Shown here: positions 1-9,349 of the stretch, piece after piece
Position numbering within the stretch: the first letter of the stretch is position 1
Layout: every line of letters starts with the position of its first letter
Source of the DNA: a virus
Reading direction: 5' to 3' (one strand)
Length of the DNA: 64,000 bases
Virus record (IMG/VR): IMGVR_UViG_3300021433_000003
Coordinates: 1-64,000 of that record
Notes under the pieces: model-generated
Told to the model about the DNA's origin: nothing
Database searches by the model: none
The model's input: the letters and a program-made list of their open reading frames with translations, nothing else
Translations under genes and position numbers: made by a program

Positions 1-1
1 T

Positions 2-817
2 CGGGGTGGTGGGTTTCAGGCGAGTAAGACCGTCCAGGTTTTAGATAAAGACGGGGCCGTGGTTCGCACTTTTCTTGCCCGCGAGCGTAAGGACTCTCCG
101 GGGTGGGTTGTTTCTCAGTCTGGCGAGCCCGTCAAATTGGAAGAGGGGCAACAAATCAGGGAAGTCTCGCCGGGGGCTGCGGGGGCCGGCGGACGTGCCG
201 GTCAGCAGGTTGTCCGACAGGAGATCGGGGCGCGAGAGGTCCAGTCGGACCTGGAAAACGCCGTAAACTTGCCGGTTGGGACAACGACCGGGATGCTTGG
301 GTCGGTTGTCCCCGGCACTAGCATGCCTGAAGCGCTCAAGGGCGATTTGGCGCGACAGTTAACCAGCAACGAGGCGGCGCTGATGCAGGCGAGTATGGCC
401 GGGGTATCGCGCGAGCTTTCGATCTTGATGTCTCCGGTTTACGGAGGGCATTGGGCGGCGACAGCGATGGACCCGCTCATTCCGCAAGAGGGTAACTCGA
501 TAGGTGTCTCGCTGTTCAAATTGGCCCGCATTCGACAGAGCGCCGATAATGCTCTTGAGGCGCTATCGCATTCTAATTTGGTGTCGAACGACGAGAAGGA
601 ATACGCCAAGACTATGCGTAAGTCATTGTCTAACGCAATTTTTTGGACCCCGGCGCAAGCGTTGTCATTTACCATGCGAGGCAAGCCCAGCGAGAGTTTT
701 GCCGATTTTGTAAAGAGTCACGGAATTTCGGATCAAGGGCATCCCGATCAGATCCAGAACGGATGGCGATACACATGGAAGGGCGGCAAATATGAGCCTG
801 TCGCCCCATCGCAGTAA
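2..817 (+). CDS. Partial virion protein, 3' part only
   Basis: The reading frame is open to the left window edge, so this is the C-terminal part of a longer gene; the GTG at 59 is just an internal valine codon. About 270 residues are visible. They contain a polar stretch, then a helical region (around codons 120-200) with alternating charged and hydrophobic residues, and a C-terminal GWRYTWKGGKYEPV-like end. I do not recognise a family. It overlaps the next gene by a TAATG junction, which suggests translational coupling. By position, downstream of the Gly/Ala-rich virion genes at the right window edge if the genome is circular, it is probably an internal virion or DNA-ejection protein. That role is inference. 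Confidence 0.7.
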   Translation, partial: RGGGFQASKTVQVLDKDGAVVRTFLARERKDSPGWVVSQSGEPVKLEEGQQIREVSPGAAGAGGRAGQQVVRQEIGAREVQSDLENAVNLPVGTTTGMLGSVVPGTSMPEALKGDLARQLTSNEAALMQASMAGVSRELSILMSPVYGGHWAATAMDPLIPQEGNSIGVSLFKLARIRQSADNALEALSHSNLVSNDEKEYAKTMRKSLSNAIFWTPAQALSFTMRGKPSESFADFVKSHGISDQGHPDQIQNGWRYTWKGGKYEPVAPSQ

Positions 818-2619
818 TGGCCGATCCGCCACCGTTCGACCCCAGCAAGCCCTCACAGGCCGTTACGGGGAATGCGCCGGCTTTTGATCCGGCTAAGCCG
901 ACGCTAGCTGCTGGATCGGGTGAGCCGCGGGAAGGGGAGACCTCAGCGGGCGGTCTCGCGGCCTCGTTCACCCGGGGTCTAGCCCCGATCGCGGCGGGCG
1001 CGGGTATAGGGGCCGCTGCGGGCTCGGTTATCCCTGGGATCGGGACGGCCGTAGGGGCGGGCGCGGGCGCGGGCGCGGCCGGCCTGACTGAGCTTGCGAC
1101 GGCGGTCTACAAGCCTCTCGCGCGGCACATGGGTTGGCCCGATGCAGCGTCTCCGCAGGAGATGACCGATAAGGTGCTGGACGCTTTCGGAATGAAGCGC
1201 CCGAGTACGACGCCGGAGCGCATGGCGGAGACGGCGGGCGGCACTCTGCCGTTCGGTCTCACCGCCGGGGGGTTGGGCGATGCAATCGCCAGCAACAGCG
1301 CGGGGAAGGTCGACAGCTTCATCAAGTCGGCCTACCAGCGAGCGATCAAGCCGACCGTTGAAAGGGCAGGGACGGCCCCAGAGTTGGCTAAATACAATCA
1401 ACAGGCTAGATCTGCGATTGATTCCATCGTCGCCAACAAGCCGGCGCTGCGGTTCGTCGGGGAAGAGGGCGAGACCGCGGGCAAGTTGCCGAAGACGATC
1501 GAGCAATTCGGCGATGCGATCGATCAGACCAAGCAGTCGATATTCGAGAAATACGATGCGATGGCCCGGGCGGCGGGGCAGGCCGGGGCCAGAGTCGATC
1601 TTCATCCTGCGGCCAGCGAATTGCAGAAAATCGCCGCTGATCCGGTCGTGCGCGATCTTCATCCCGAGTTGGCAAAGTACGCCGAGGACCAAGCTGGCCG
1701 CTTGGCCGTCAGGGGCTCGTATTCGACCGTGGATGCGCAAAGGGCAATTCAGAATCTCAACCAGTCTCTCAAGGCATTCTACAAAAGCCCGACCTATGAA
1801 ACGGCGGGCCGTGCCGGGGTTGATGCGATGGTCGCGAACCAGTTTCGGTCTGGCCTGGACAAAGCGATCGAAGGCGCAACCGGGCCAGGATATCAGGCTC
1901 TGAAGAATGAGTACGGCTCCCTCAAGGCGATCGAGAAAGACGTAATCCATCGGGCTGTATTCGAGGGGCGGAAGAACCTCGGAGGCGGCTTGATGGGGAA
2001 TATCGGCGATCTTGTCTCTGCCGACGAAGTGATCCGTGGCGTGCTGACGCTGAACCCCGCCGCCGTGGCGCGCGGTGCCGCGCTCAAGGGATTTACGGCC
2101 TTTGTGAAGCGTATGCGCGACCCGAATCGGGCAATTGAGAAGATATTCGATGCGGCCGAGAAGCAAACGACAGCCCGTGAAGCGGCTCGCGCCGGGCTGC
2201 CAACGCACTCGGCGACGCCCCCATTGGCCTTGCCGGCTCCCGAGGTCGCCGGCCCCGGAGCGCCTTGGGTACAGGCAGGGGACAGCTTGATGCCGAGCGG
2301 CCCCAATTTCAGGATGAGGCAACCATCGCCGAGCGGGCTTGCCGATCATCCTGCAGAGGTTCAGCGGGCGATCAAGACCCTCGAGCGCTATTCAGCCAAA
2401 GCTCAGCCAAAGGCGCTCCCTGCGCCTCCGGCAAGACCTCTCCTGCCGCGCCCCGGAACAATTTATGGGCCGCAGCGTGCTCCGATCAGTACCGGGACGG
2501 GGTACATCCCTGGCAGCGCACCCGGCTTCACAACGCCAAATCCAGCTCTTTCCGACGCTGATGCCGTTCGGCGCATCCTTTCCGACACGAACCCGTTCGG
2601 CGCTGGGCCGGGATTTTAG
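817..2619 (+). CDS. Putative internal virion / DNA-ejection protein, 600 aa
   Basis: It starts at the ATG that shares its A with the stop codon of the previous gene. The N-terminus carries two short repeats of the form FDPSKP and FDPAKP. A glycine/alanine-rich hydrophobic stretch follows (about residues 55-95, GAGIGAAAGSVIPGIGTAVG), typical of phage ejection proteins that insert into membranes. Then come long amphipathic helices (about 170-440) and a proline-rich tail. No enzymatic motif is visible. Similar compositions occur in internal core or pilot proteins of podoviruses, but I could not assign a named family. The gene is followed by an AGGAGGT ribosome-binding site that overlaps its stop codon. 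Confidence 0.6.
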   Translation: MADPPPFDPSKPSQAVTGNAPAFDPAKPTLAAGSGEPREGETSAGGLAASFTRGLAPIAAGAGIGAAAGSVIPGIGTAVGAGAGAGAAGLTELATAVYKPLARHMGWPDAASPQEMTDKVLDAFGMKRPSTTPERMAETAGGTLPFGLTAGGLGDAIASNSAGKVDSFIKSAYQRAIKPTVERAGTAPELAKYNQQARSAIDSIVANKPALRFVGEEGETAGKLPKTIEQFGDAIDQTKQSIFEKYDAMARAAGQAGARVDLHPAASELQKIAADPVVRDLHPELAKYAEDQAGRLAVRGSYSTVDAQRAIQNLNQSLKAFYKSPTYETAGRAGVDAMVANQFRSGLDKAIEGATGPGYQALKNEYGSLKAIEKDVIHRAVFEGRKNLGGGLMGNIGDLVSADEVIRGVLTLNPAAVARGAALKGFTAFVKRMRDPNRAIEKIFDAAEKQTTAREAARAGLPTHSATPPLALPAPEVAGPGAPWVQAGDSLMPSGPNFRMRQPSPSGLADHPAEVQRAIKTLERYSAKAQPKALPAPPARPLLPRPGTIYGPQRAPISTGTGYIPGSAPGFTTPNPALSDADAVRRILSDTNPFGAGPGF

Positions 2620-2632
2620 GAGGTCAGTCGCA

Positions 2633-2893
2633 ATGAAGAGCGGCAAGGTGATCGAACTTGTCCCGCCTGCCGGCGAGTCGGACCAAAAAGGTTCGTTGAT
2701 GCGTAAACTTGACCGTCTCGCTGAGCAAATCGCCGATGACCTAATCGGCGGGTGTGATGTTGCCGACCGCATCGCTGGCCTGAAGGCGCTGACGGCCTTT
2801 TGGCAAAGCCGAAACGGCAAGGGGCCGGCAACCCCGCCGGAGAACGCATTCGACCGCTATCGAAAGGCTCAGGGCAATGCCGAGGAAGACTAG
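2633..2893 (+). CDS. Small hypothetical protein, 86 aa
   Basis: The start is the ATG at 2633, placed 8 bases after a strong AGGAGGT ribosome-binding site at 2618-2624. Longer in-frame starts would lie inside the previous gene. The protein is mostly helical and charged, with an LRRLAEQI-like helix (MRKLDRLAEQIADDL) followed by LKALTAFW and a polar tail rich in proline and acidic residues. No family recognised. It overlaps the next gene by 17 bases, and lies within a series of small genes between the internal virion proteins and the adhesin array. Confidence 0.65.
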   Translation: MKSGKVIELVPPAGESDQKGSLMRKLDRLAEQIADDLIGGCDVADRIAGLKALTAFWQSRNGKGPATPPENAFDRYRKAQGNAEED

Positions 2894-3464
2894 GTTGGCT
2901 CTCGTCGGCGAGCGCCCGGCCACGCCAGACCCCGATGCTATGGCAGAGGCGTCCTACGCCTTGGATGTCGCCGAGCGTGAAGCGCATCCGCTGGCGGCTC
3001 CCGACGACATAGTGGCGGCCTTGCGGGCGCAGTTAAGAGAAACCGCGACCATCGCCAGTACCGCGATCGATGACGCCAATGCGGCGCGGGCGCGGGAGGC
3101 CGAGGCGGTAGCCAGCATCGATCAGATTCGTACCTCGGCCCGCGCCGCCGCCGCCGCCAAGGACGCCGAAGCCGACAAAGTGCGGGCAGAGGCGGCGGCG
3201 GCTATCGCTGCGGCGCAGCATCGCGAGCGCTCGGCGGCGGCGAGCGCGGTTGCCGCCGGGATCGCGCGACAGGTTTCACTCGGGCTCGCCCATACATTCG
3301 CCTTCCTGGCAGACCGCGCGCCGGTGTTGCTGACCCTGATCGGGGCTTTCGTGCTGGCCCGCGCGATGCTCCCGCGACCCGATGCCTATCAGCTCGCCGA
3401 ACTGGCGATCTACGGCGGTGTCGCGGTCTTGCCTGCGGTCTGGCTCAGCTTGAGGAGGGGATGA
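2877..3464 (+). CDS. Coiled-coil membrane protein, 195 aa
   Basis: Residues 35-120 are very rich in Ala, Glu, Arg and Asp with heptad character and are predicted to form a long coiled coil. A hydrophobic segment follows at about 148-165 (LLTLIGAFVLARAML) and a second at about 178-192 (GGVAVLPAVWLSL), leaving a short basic C-terminus (LRRG). The arrangement is a cytoplasmic or periplasmic coil anchored by two C-terminal membrane helices. This could be a virion membrane-interaction protein or a lysis accessory. No family was recognised. It overlaps both neighbours, which is typical of this tightly packed operon. Confidence 0.65.
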   Translation: MPRKTRLALVGERPATPDPDAMAEASYALDVAEREAHPLAAPDDIVAALRAQLRETATIASTAIDDANAARAREAEAVASIDQIRTSARAAAAAKDAEADKVRAEAAAAIAAAQHRERSAAASAVAAGIARQVSLGLAHTFAFLADRAPVLLTLIGAFVLARAMLPRPDAYQLAELAIYGGVAVLPAVWLSLRRG

Positions 3465-3604
3465 TGCAGAAAGACACATCGGGGACCCTGTGGTCGAGCG
3501 CCGGAGACGCGACAGTCAATTTGGCGACGCAGATCGGCAAGAGGGTCGTCGATAAGCGCCCCCCAAGCGAGAAGCCGGTGCCGTCCGGGCGAGGCGCGCA
3601 ATGA
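3461..3604 (+). CDS. Small hypothetical protein, 47 aa
   Basis: This short frame starts at ATG ATG (3461), overlaps the preceding stop by 4 bases, and lies 4 bases after a GAGGAGGGG ribosome-binding site. It ends in an ATGA junction with the next gene, so it fills the gap between two confident genes with perfect spacing. The product is polar and basic at the C-terminus (KRVVDKRPPSEKP) and starts MMQKDTSGTLWSSAGD. No function recognised. Confidence 0.55.
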   Translation: MMQKDTSGTLWSSAGDATVNLATQIGKRVVDKRPPSEKPVPSGRGAQ

Positions 3605-3786
3605 AATCCAAGCCACGCACCAAGGCCGGGAAGCAGTCGAAGATGCATGCGGTCATGCACGAGTACAAAACCGGAGCCCTCAAATCCAGTTCCGGCTCCC
3701 CCGTAAAGAGCCGGTCGCAAGCTATCGCTATCGGCATGTCCGAAAGCGGGCAAGGCCGAAAGACCAAAGCAAGGAGAAAATCATGA
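3601..3786 (+). CDS. DUF6496-like small basic protein, 61 aa
   Basis: The sequence has the pattern of the DUF6496 family: VMHEYKTGALKSSSGSPVKS, followed by SRSQAIAIGMSE, flanked by Lys/Arg-rich ends. This family is short, basic and common in phages and alphaproteobacteria; its function is unknown to me. The strong positive charge would fit nucleic-acid binding, which is inference. The gene starts with ATG overlapping the previous stop and ends just before the first of the secreted proteins, with which it overlaps by 4 bases. Confidence 0.7.
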   Translation: MKSKPRTKAGKQSKMHAVMHEYKTGALKSSSGSPVKSRSQAIAIGMSESGQGRKTKARRKS

Positions 3787-4166
3787 TTGCCCGTAAGTTC
3801 CTCCTGGCGGCGGCCTTGGCGCTGATGCCGGGATTGGCGTTGGCGCAGGCGGCATACTGCCCCGATTATTCCCAGCACGCGACCACGCATCCAGCTGCCG
3901 AGACGGCCTACACCCTGTCTCCGAACGATCAATGCAAACTGCTGGTGTTTCAAAACACCGGCGCCGAGACCGTGACCCTGCCGGTGCCAAACGCCCTCTT
4001 CCCGATGGGATGGACCGTCCATGTGTTCGCGGCGGCAGCGGGCACCGTGACCCTCACGGCGGCGACCGGCACCACGATCAACGGCGGGGCCACTTTGGCG
4101 GACACCACCGGCATCGGAACAGACCTTTATGTGGCGCGTGGCAACGCATGGTGGGGCAAGCCGTGA
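3783..4166 (+). CDS. Secreted phage protein with Sec signal peptide, 127 aa
   Basis: A clear Sec signal peptide opens the protein: positive n-region (MIARKF), hydrophobic core (LLAAALALMPGLA), and an ALAQ cleavage site near residue 21. The mature part is a small beta-rich domain with YTLSPNDQCKLLVFQ and a run of Thr/Val/Gly strands (GTVTLTAATGTTINGG). This resembles small phage-associated domains built around ADACKVIVFN-type strands. It is the first of a long chain of signal-peptide genes and overlaps its successor by GTGA. Function is unknown; a virion surface or adhesin accessory role is suggested only by position. Confidence 0.65.
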   Translation: MIARKFLLAAALALMPGLALAQAAYCPDYSQHATTHPAAETAYTLSPNDQCKLLVFQNTGAETVTLPVPNALFPMGWTVHVFAAAAGTVTLTAATGTTINGGATLADTTGIGTDLYVARGNAWWGKP

Positions 4167-4531
4167 TCCGTCGCTGCGTTCTGGTTCTTGCTCTTATCCT
4201 ATTCGGGATCTCACCGGCGCGGGCGCAATTACCCACGCAACCAACCTCGCTCATCCCCCTTGGCTTCTGTCAGCTCACTCTCAGCGGGGCGACGTTGCTA
4301 ACCGCTTGCTCCGGCGGCATCCCCGACGGCGCTGTCGTCGCGATGATCACGGTCGAGACGCAGAATGTGCGCTGGCGAGATGATGGTACGGCGCCGACCT
4401 CAAGTGTCGGCATGCTGGTTTTAACAGGGACGACCTTCACCTATCAGGGGAATCTCGGACGGATCGACTTCATCCCGGCGACGGGTAGCCCGGTCCTCGA
4501 TATCTCGTTCTACAAATATCTCGTGGGCTGA
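4163..4531 (+). CDS. Secreted phage protein with Sec signal peptide, 122 aa
   Basis: I chose the GTG at 4163, which overlaps the previous stop (GTGA). An ATG at 4148 in the same frame is also possible and would only lengthen the n-region. The signal peptide is RRCVLVLALILFGISPARA followed by Q. The mature domain contains VRWRDDGTAPTSSVGM and a C-terminal VLDISFYKY, a pattern I associate with small beta-sandwich phage proteins that normally lack a signal peptide and often sit next to tail-fibre genes. The function is not established. Confidence 0.6.
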   Translation: MIRRCVLVLALILFGISPARAQLPTQPTSLIPLGFCQLTLSGATLLTACSGGIPDGAVVAMITVETQNVRWRDDGTAPTSSVGMLVLTGTTFTYQGNLGRIDFIPATGSPVLDISFYKYLVG

Positions 4532-4894
4532 ATGCGACGCCTCGCGCTCATCCTGATATTCCTCGCGAGCGCCGGGGCTGCCTTCGCGCAAAACCCCAAC
4601 GGGGTCTGCATCCAATGTCTCCCTAGGGCGCATATGCCGCTCACCGGGAACGAGCTTGTGCCTTGCGCGCAAGGGGGCGCTACCGTTGCCTGCCCGCTGG
4701 CGCGCGGCCTCTCGCCCGTACAATGCGTGCCCCCTACCGGATGCGTCAGCGGCTATGACCCGACGACGGGCCTGCCGAATTGCACGGCCTGCGGTGGTGG
4801 GGGAAGCACGCCGGGTGTGTTGCTGACCGGCGGTGATACGACAAGCTGCGTTCTCGTCGGAGGGGATACCTCTAGCTGTCTTTTGGTGAACTAA
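4532..4894 (+). CDS. Secreted protein with CIQC/QGGATV tail-type module, 120 aa
   Basis: The signal peptide is [19 protein letters not shown], with cleavage before QNPNG. The mature N-terminus reads GVCIQCLP, then [20 protein letters not shown]. The [11 protein letters not shown] pattern resembles the N-terminal module of many phage tail-fibre proteins (LTG-E-VPVVQGG), here with extra cysteines. The same module follows the signal peptide of the protein at 55868-57337. The C-terminus carries two near-identical repeats ending [16 protein letters not shown]. Probably a short tail-fibre relative. Confidence 0.6.
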   Translation: MRRLALILIFLASAGAAFAQNPNGVCIQCLPRAHMPLTGNELVPCAQGGATVACPLARGLSPVQCVPPTGCVSGYDPTTGLPNCTACGGGGSTPGVLLTGGDTTSCVLVGGDTSSCLLVN

Positions 4895-4895
4895 A

Positions 4896-7805
4896 ATGAA
4901 ATTCCTACGGGCGCTGGCGTTCTTGGCTGTTTCGCTGCTCCCGTGCGCGGGGTTTGCGGGATCGAACTCCTACATCAGCCAGTTGGTGCCGGTCGGAAGC
5001 GTCCTCTCGACCGATCTATTCGCCGATTGCGCCACCGGCGGTTGCAGCTCCTCCACGCCAACCAAGTCGGCCAGCGCTTCTCAGCTTTCGACCTTTTTCA
5101 ACGCCAGTATCCCGGCCTTCACCGGAGATGTGACAACCCCTGGATCGGGCTCGTTCTTAACGTCGGTGGTCGGGTTGCAGGGGCGCCCGGTATCGGCGGC
5201 TGCTCCGGCGTCGACAAACGTTTTGGCGTGGAACGGATTGGCGTGGGCTCCCGCCGCCGCGACAGGAGGTTCGGGCACCGTCGGTAGCGGTACGCTGAAT
5301 CAGATCGCTGGCTATCCGGGAGCCGGAACGGCAGTCGCCGGGGTGACTGTCACTGGCGACTTCACGCTGCTCGGCTCGACCGGGGTCGGCACGCTCGCGA
5401 CAGTCAACGGCAATGTCGGGACTTTTGCGGCAGAGACCGTGAACGGCAAAGGACTGGTGACCGCCGCCGGGAACCTGTCGGGCGATTTGACCACGAGCGG
5501 AGCCGTCGCCACTTTTGCGACGGTCAACTCTAATGTCGGAAGCTTTACCAACGCCAACATCACGGTCAATGCCAAGGGCCTGATCACCGCGGCGTCAAAC
5601 GGCAGCGGCGGGTCGGCCGCTTTCAGCGCCTTGACCTCTAGCACAAACACGACAGCGGCGATGGTTGTCGGAACCGGAGCGTCGCTCGTTGCATCCGGCT
5701 CTGGCGCGATCATGGCGACGGAGGTTCCGGCTTCGCTGACGGGTTCGCTCTGCGCGGCGTCTGGTGTGATGACGGCCCCATCGGCGTGTCCGATCGTCCC
5801 GACCGTCATCAGCACAAGCACGGTCGCGCTGGTCGCGGCCAATGCCGGCCAGCTCGTCTTGGCGACCAACGCCTCGCCGACCACGATGACCCTGGCGCAA
5901 TCGACCGGATCGCTTGGTACGGGCTTCGGGCTCGACGCTTTCACTGAGCATCAGACTTCCACGTTGAACGTCACGACCAGCACCCTGAACGGGTTAGCAT
6001 CGATCAAGCTAGGCTCCTACCAAGATATTGCGATCGCAGCGGATAGCGCCGGCGAATATGTCGGGGCGCTGTCAGTGCCGCAACCGGCAACGCAGACGGG
6101 GACGACATTCCTGCGCGACGATATGACGTGGCAGACGCCAGCAGGCAGTGGCACCCTTAACCCGTCCGGGAGCATCACAAACGGTTCGTTTGGTATCTGG
6201 GCGTCTGGAACAACCCTCTCCGGCACGGTGGTCCCCGGCACTGGTGTTCTGACATTTCTGGCGACGCCTTCTTCGGCGAACTTAGCGGCGGCCGTAACGG
6301 GTGAGACCGGGTCTGGCGCGCTGGTTTTCGGGACGAGCCCTTCGCTGACGACTCCGACAATTGCCGGGGCGACCCTCTCCGGCACTCTAGCTGGCTCCCC
6401 GACTTTCTCTGGCGTCCCGGTCTTCAGCGGGACGCTCACAGGCACTCAGACGCAGTGCCTCGGGCTGACCAGCGGGAATGTACTGGCAGCGTCTTCGGGT
6501 GCTTGCAGTGGAGGGACGACGATCACGCTGGCCACGCCGGGCATCGGCAACACAGCATCGACCTATAACCCTGGCACCCAGACCGTTACCAATGGCAGTT
6601 CGATATTCATCCAGCCGCCCTTCTACGCGGCCCGGACTACGAGTTGCACTCTGAACTCCAATTGTGTCGCGAGCAGTACCAACGACAGCAATTATATGCT
6701 GACCGCGACTGCGGCTTCGGTGGTCTATACCGCGCCCAATCCCGGTGCTGCGGGCAGCAATTCATACAACTTTGGGTATGACGGCACACACACTTACTCG
6801 ATCACCACCGTAGGCGGGACGGCAACCTTCTACGGTGGCTGCGGCGCGGGGGCTACGACCTTCAGCGGCGTCGCCACGCCCGTCACTTTGATAACTGATG
6901 GCACCAACTGGCAATGCTTTCCGAACGGCGGCACCGGAAGCTCCGGCATCTCGGGCTTGACCACTGGCCAAATCCCGATCGCCGGCAGCTCGACTACGTT
7001 GACATCGAGTGTCGCCGCTCCGGCCGGAACCATCGTCGGGACGACCGATACCCAGACTCTGACCAACAAGACTCTAACCACGCCGACAATTAATGGCGCT
7101 GCGCTGTCGGGCACGCTAAGCGGCGCGCACACAATCTCGGGCGCGACCACACAAACCGGCACGTTCAAGTACACTCAGGCAGCGTCGGCTCCTTGCCCAT
7201 TAACAGACGCCGCGACCATCGCCGTGGCGGCCTCCTGCGGAGGCGTCCAAACAGTTACGATCACCGCGAACCGAACCCTCGGATTTCCGACGGGTCAGAT
7301 CGCGTCAACAAATCAGATTATGACTTTTGAGGTTACCCAGGATGGGACTGGCGGCCGGACCCTTGCTCTCGCGTCTGGCTATAATCCCACGACTATGGCG
7401 CTTAATCCGACTGCCGGGGCGGTGACGACTTTCTCTTGCGCAGTGGACTCGGCCTCAGCTACAGCCCAATGCGTGGGCGGCGCACCGACTGGAGCGACGG
7501 CGACTAATTGCTCTAATGGGGCCTCACCTGCCGTGTGCGTCTCGGCAAGAGCTGGAAGCGTGGCGGTGCCAACGGGTGTGAACCCTACTCTTGTCGTCAA
7601 TACGACGGCTGTGACGGCGGCGAGCGAAATTTTGCTGACGATCGACGAAAGCGCGACGATATCAGCGACGACTTGTAACACGACGCTCGCAACTCTCGTT
7701 CAGCCGGTCGTGACCGCGAGAACAGCGGCAACCAGTTTTACAATCCAGGTTCCGGCGACGCTCGCGACCAACCCGGCTTGCGTGAATTACTTAATAGTTA
7801 ACTGA
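4896..7805 (+). CDS. Large tail-fibre-like repeat protein with signal peptide, 969 aa
   Basis: It starts with a Sec signal peptide ([22 protein letters not shown]), then a module related to the previous gene ([18 protein letters not shown]). The body is built from Gly/Thr/Ser/Val-rich beta repeats typical of phage tail fibres, including [38 protein letters not shown] and [19 protein letters not shown]. No Lys-rich or globular enzymatic region and no intramolecular chaperone motif is visible. The likely role is a fibrous host-recognition or adhesin protein. The Sec signal is the odd part, since virion fibres are normally assembled in the cytoplasm. Confidence 0.75.
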   Translation: MKFLRALAFLAVSLLPCAGFAGSNSYISQLVPVGSVLSTDLFADCATGGCSSSTPTKSASASQLSTFFNASIPAFTGDVTTPGSGSFLTSVVGLQGRPVSAAAPASTNVLAWNGLAWAPAAATGGSGTVGSGTLNQIAGYPGAGTAVAGVTVTGDFTLLGSTGVGTLATVNGNVGTFAAETVNGKGLVTAAGNLSGDLTTSGAVATFATVNSNVGSFTNANITVNAKGLITAASNGSGGSAAFSALTSSTNTTAAMVVGTGASLVASGSGAIMATEVPASLTGSLCAASGVMTAPSACPIVPTVISTSTVALVAANAGQLVLATNASPTTMTLAQSTGSLGTGFGLDAFTEHQTSTLNVTTSTLNGLASIKLGSYQDIAIAADSAGEYVGALSVPQPATQTGTTFLRDDMTWQTPAGSGTLNPSGSITNGSFGIWASGTTLSGTVVPGTGVLTFLATPSSANLAAAVTGETGSGALVFGTSPSLTTPTIAGATLSGTLAGSPTFSGVPVFSGTLTGTQTQCLGLTSGNVLAASSGACSGGTTITLATPGIGNTASTYNPGTQTVTNGSSIFIQPPFYAARTTSCTLNSNCVASSTNDSNYMLTATAASVVYTAPNPGAAGSNSYNFGYDGTHTYSITTVGGTATFYGGCGAGATTFSGVATPVTLITDGTNWQCFPNGGTGSSGISGLTTGQIPIAGSSTTLTSSVAAPAGTIVGTTDTQTLTNKTLTTPTINGAALSGTLSGAHTISGATTQTGTFKYTQAASAPCPLTDAATIAVAASCGGVQTVTITANRTLGFPTGQIASTNQIMTFEVTQDGTGGRTLALASGYNPTTMALNPTAGAVTTFSCAVDSASATAQCVGGAPTGATATNCSNGASPAVCVSARAGSVAVPTGVNPTLVVNTTAVTAASEILLTIDESATISATTCNTTLATLVQPVVTARTAATSFTIQVPATLATNPACVNYLIVN

Positions 7806-7815
7806 GGGTAAGGTG

Positions 7816-8373
7816 ATGCTGAAAAGACTTCTGCTTGCCGGCGTTTTTGCGCTGATTGCTGCGCAAGGAGCACACGCTGCGGCGCGTTCGGCATGGACCG
7901 CCGGTAACGGCGTTGGGTACACATGGACTGCGGTCATGGCCTCGGGCGACATGACTTCGCTTGCCAACGGCAGCACTGTCCTTTCGAGTGCCGCCGATAT
8001 CACTAACCAAACCGCGCAAGACCAGTTCATGGATTTAGGCGGCGTATGGACGGTAGGCAGCGCCACCCCTCCTGCCGGGGCGTATATCGGCGTCTATCTG
8101 ATGCCGCTGAATAGCAACGGCACGACCTATGGAACTGGTGAAATGGCTTCTGGCGCGACGATCACCCGAGCGCCTGCGGCCGGACTCGTCTGCTCTATGC
8201 CACAAGAGACGGCGGGTGCGACCACGACTCTGGCAGGAACATGCACCGGCATTATCATTCCGCCCGGCAGTTTTCGGATCGCTGTCTTTAATAGTTCTGG
8301 TGCTGCGCTCAGCGCGACTGGCGGCAACAACACTCTGCTCTATCGCACCTACAACATCAACCTCAACAATTAG
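7816..8373 (+). CDS. Secreted protein with signal peptide, 185 aa
   Basis: The ATG at 7816 follows a GAGGGTAAGG ribosome-binding site; a GTG one codon earlier is also possible. The signal peptide is MLKRLLLAGVFALIAAQGAHA, with mature protein from AARSAWTAGNG. The rest is a beta-rich domain with LPLNSNGTTYGTGEMAS-type loops and a C-terminal LLYRTYNIN. It resembles small phage proteins found beside tail spikes, but I cannot name a family. It sits between the fibre-like gene and the LamG-like gene. Confidence 0.65.
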   Translation: MLKRLLLAGVFALIAAQGAHAAARSAWTAGNGVGYTWTAVMASGDMTSLANGSTVLSSAADITNQTAQDQFMDLGGVWTVGSATPPAGAYIGVYLMPLNSNGTTYGTGEMASGATITRAPAAGLVCSMPQETAGATTTLAGTCTGIIIPPGSFRIAVFNSSGAALSATGGNNTLLYRTYNINLNN

Positions 8374-8380
8374 TCCTCTG

Positions 8381-9349
8381 ATGGCTTTTCTTACCGGATA
8401 CGCGTCGATCTCTCGACGCGCGATGACGGGCACAATCCCGGTAGTTGCGCGTTCTCATCCATTAGCGAAAGGACTATTGGCTGCGTTTTATCCGGCCGCC
8501 TTCCCTGGCAGCACAATGACAAATTTAGCTGTTCCGGGGCTACTGGATCTAACGGTACGCCGCAACGCAAACTCATATAACGTGAACACTCCAGAGGGGC
8601 CAGGCCTTAATGGCATCTTGGGCCAGGCAAACACATCTGGGCTTCCAGCGAATTTTGTAGCTAACCCGCCAACAGGCGCGGTGTCGCTGTTCATCCGAGG
8701 AAAGTGGGGGCCTATAAATACTGGCACTGCGCCCGCCCAGATGTTTGGTTTCTATATAAATACGACGAACTTTCTTCAGCTTGCTCTACTGGCTGCTCCC
8801 GATCAACCAGCTCCGTCCGACAGTGTTATTGGTGTTGCATACCCAACTAACACCACAACCACAGCGTTGCCTGCGGGGACAACGGTGCCGGTTGTGGGAT
8901 CTATGGTTTCGGCCGGAGCGTCGTTCGTTTCAGGCGCGCTTCCTTCGCTTTATGTGAATGGTATCCAGCAGGTGCTCCAAGGGAGCCCGTCGGTAATGGT
9001 GTCTCCACTCGCGAACTGGAATGCCAATGGGCAGTTTACTCTTCAAGAGTTTCAGAGCAGTACTCGAACAGGCAGCATGGTGGCGACCGTTGCTTATGCA
9101 TGGGGCAACAGATTTTTAACGGCTGGGGAACATGCTTATCTGAATGCAAATCCTTATTCACTGCTGCGATGGCCTATTGATGTCGTTTATGACGTGCTTG
9201 AACAACCAGCCAGCACACCGCCCACTGGTACGGCGACAAGCAAGGCGATGATCCTCGCGCCGCTGACTGTCGGGCTTGGCGGCGTGGCTACGGCCGAACG
9301 CTGGCTGCGTCAGCGCAAGGACGCGATCCGACGACTTCGCGGTGAATGA
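8381..9349 (+). CDS. LamG/concanavalin-like tail protein, 322 aa
   Basis: The start ATG at 8381 follows the previous stop by 7 bases. Residues 25-60 read HPLAKGLLAAFYP, and the C-terminal part has VAYAWGNRFLTAGEHAYLNA followed by NPYSLLRWP. Together these match the beginning and end of the LamG-like (concanavalin-type) domains common in proteobacterial phage proteins, where the last strand is followed by the L-A-NPY-LF-P tail. It has no signal peptide, unlike all its neighbours, and ends in a basic helix (RWLRQRKDAIRRLRGE). Likely a carbohydrate-binding tail component. Confidence 0.7.
   Translation: MAFLTGYASISRRAMTGTIPVVARSHPLAKGLLAAFYPAAFPGSTMTNLAVPGLLDLTVRRNANSYNVNTPEGPGLNGILGQANTSGLPANFVANPPTGAVSLFIRGKWGPINTGTAPAQMFGFYINTTNFLQLALLAAPDQPAPSDSVIGVAYPTNTTTTALPAGTTVPVVGSMVSAGASFVSGALPSLYVNGIQQVLQGSPSVMVSPLANWNANGQFTLQEFQSSTRTGSMVATVAYAWGNRFLTAGEHAYLNANPYSLLRWPIDVVYDVLEQPASTPPTGTATSKAMILAPLTVGLGGVATAERWLRQRKDAIRRLRGE

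Noticed and set aside
979-2349. Long minus-strand open frame of 456 codons
   Set aside because: It lies entirely antisense to the 600-aa virion gene in GC-rich DNA, has no ribosome-binding site and Arg/Gly/Pro-rich nonsense composition; similar shadows occur at 5312-5944 and 62576-63703.
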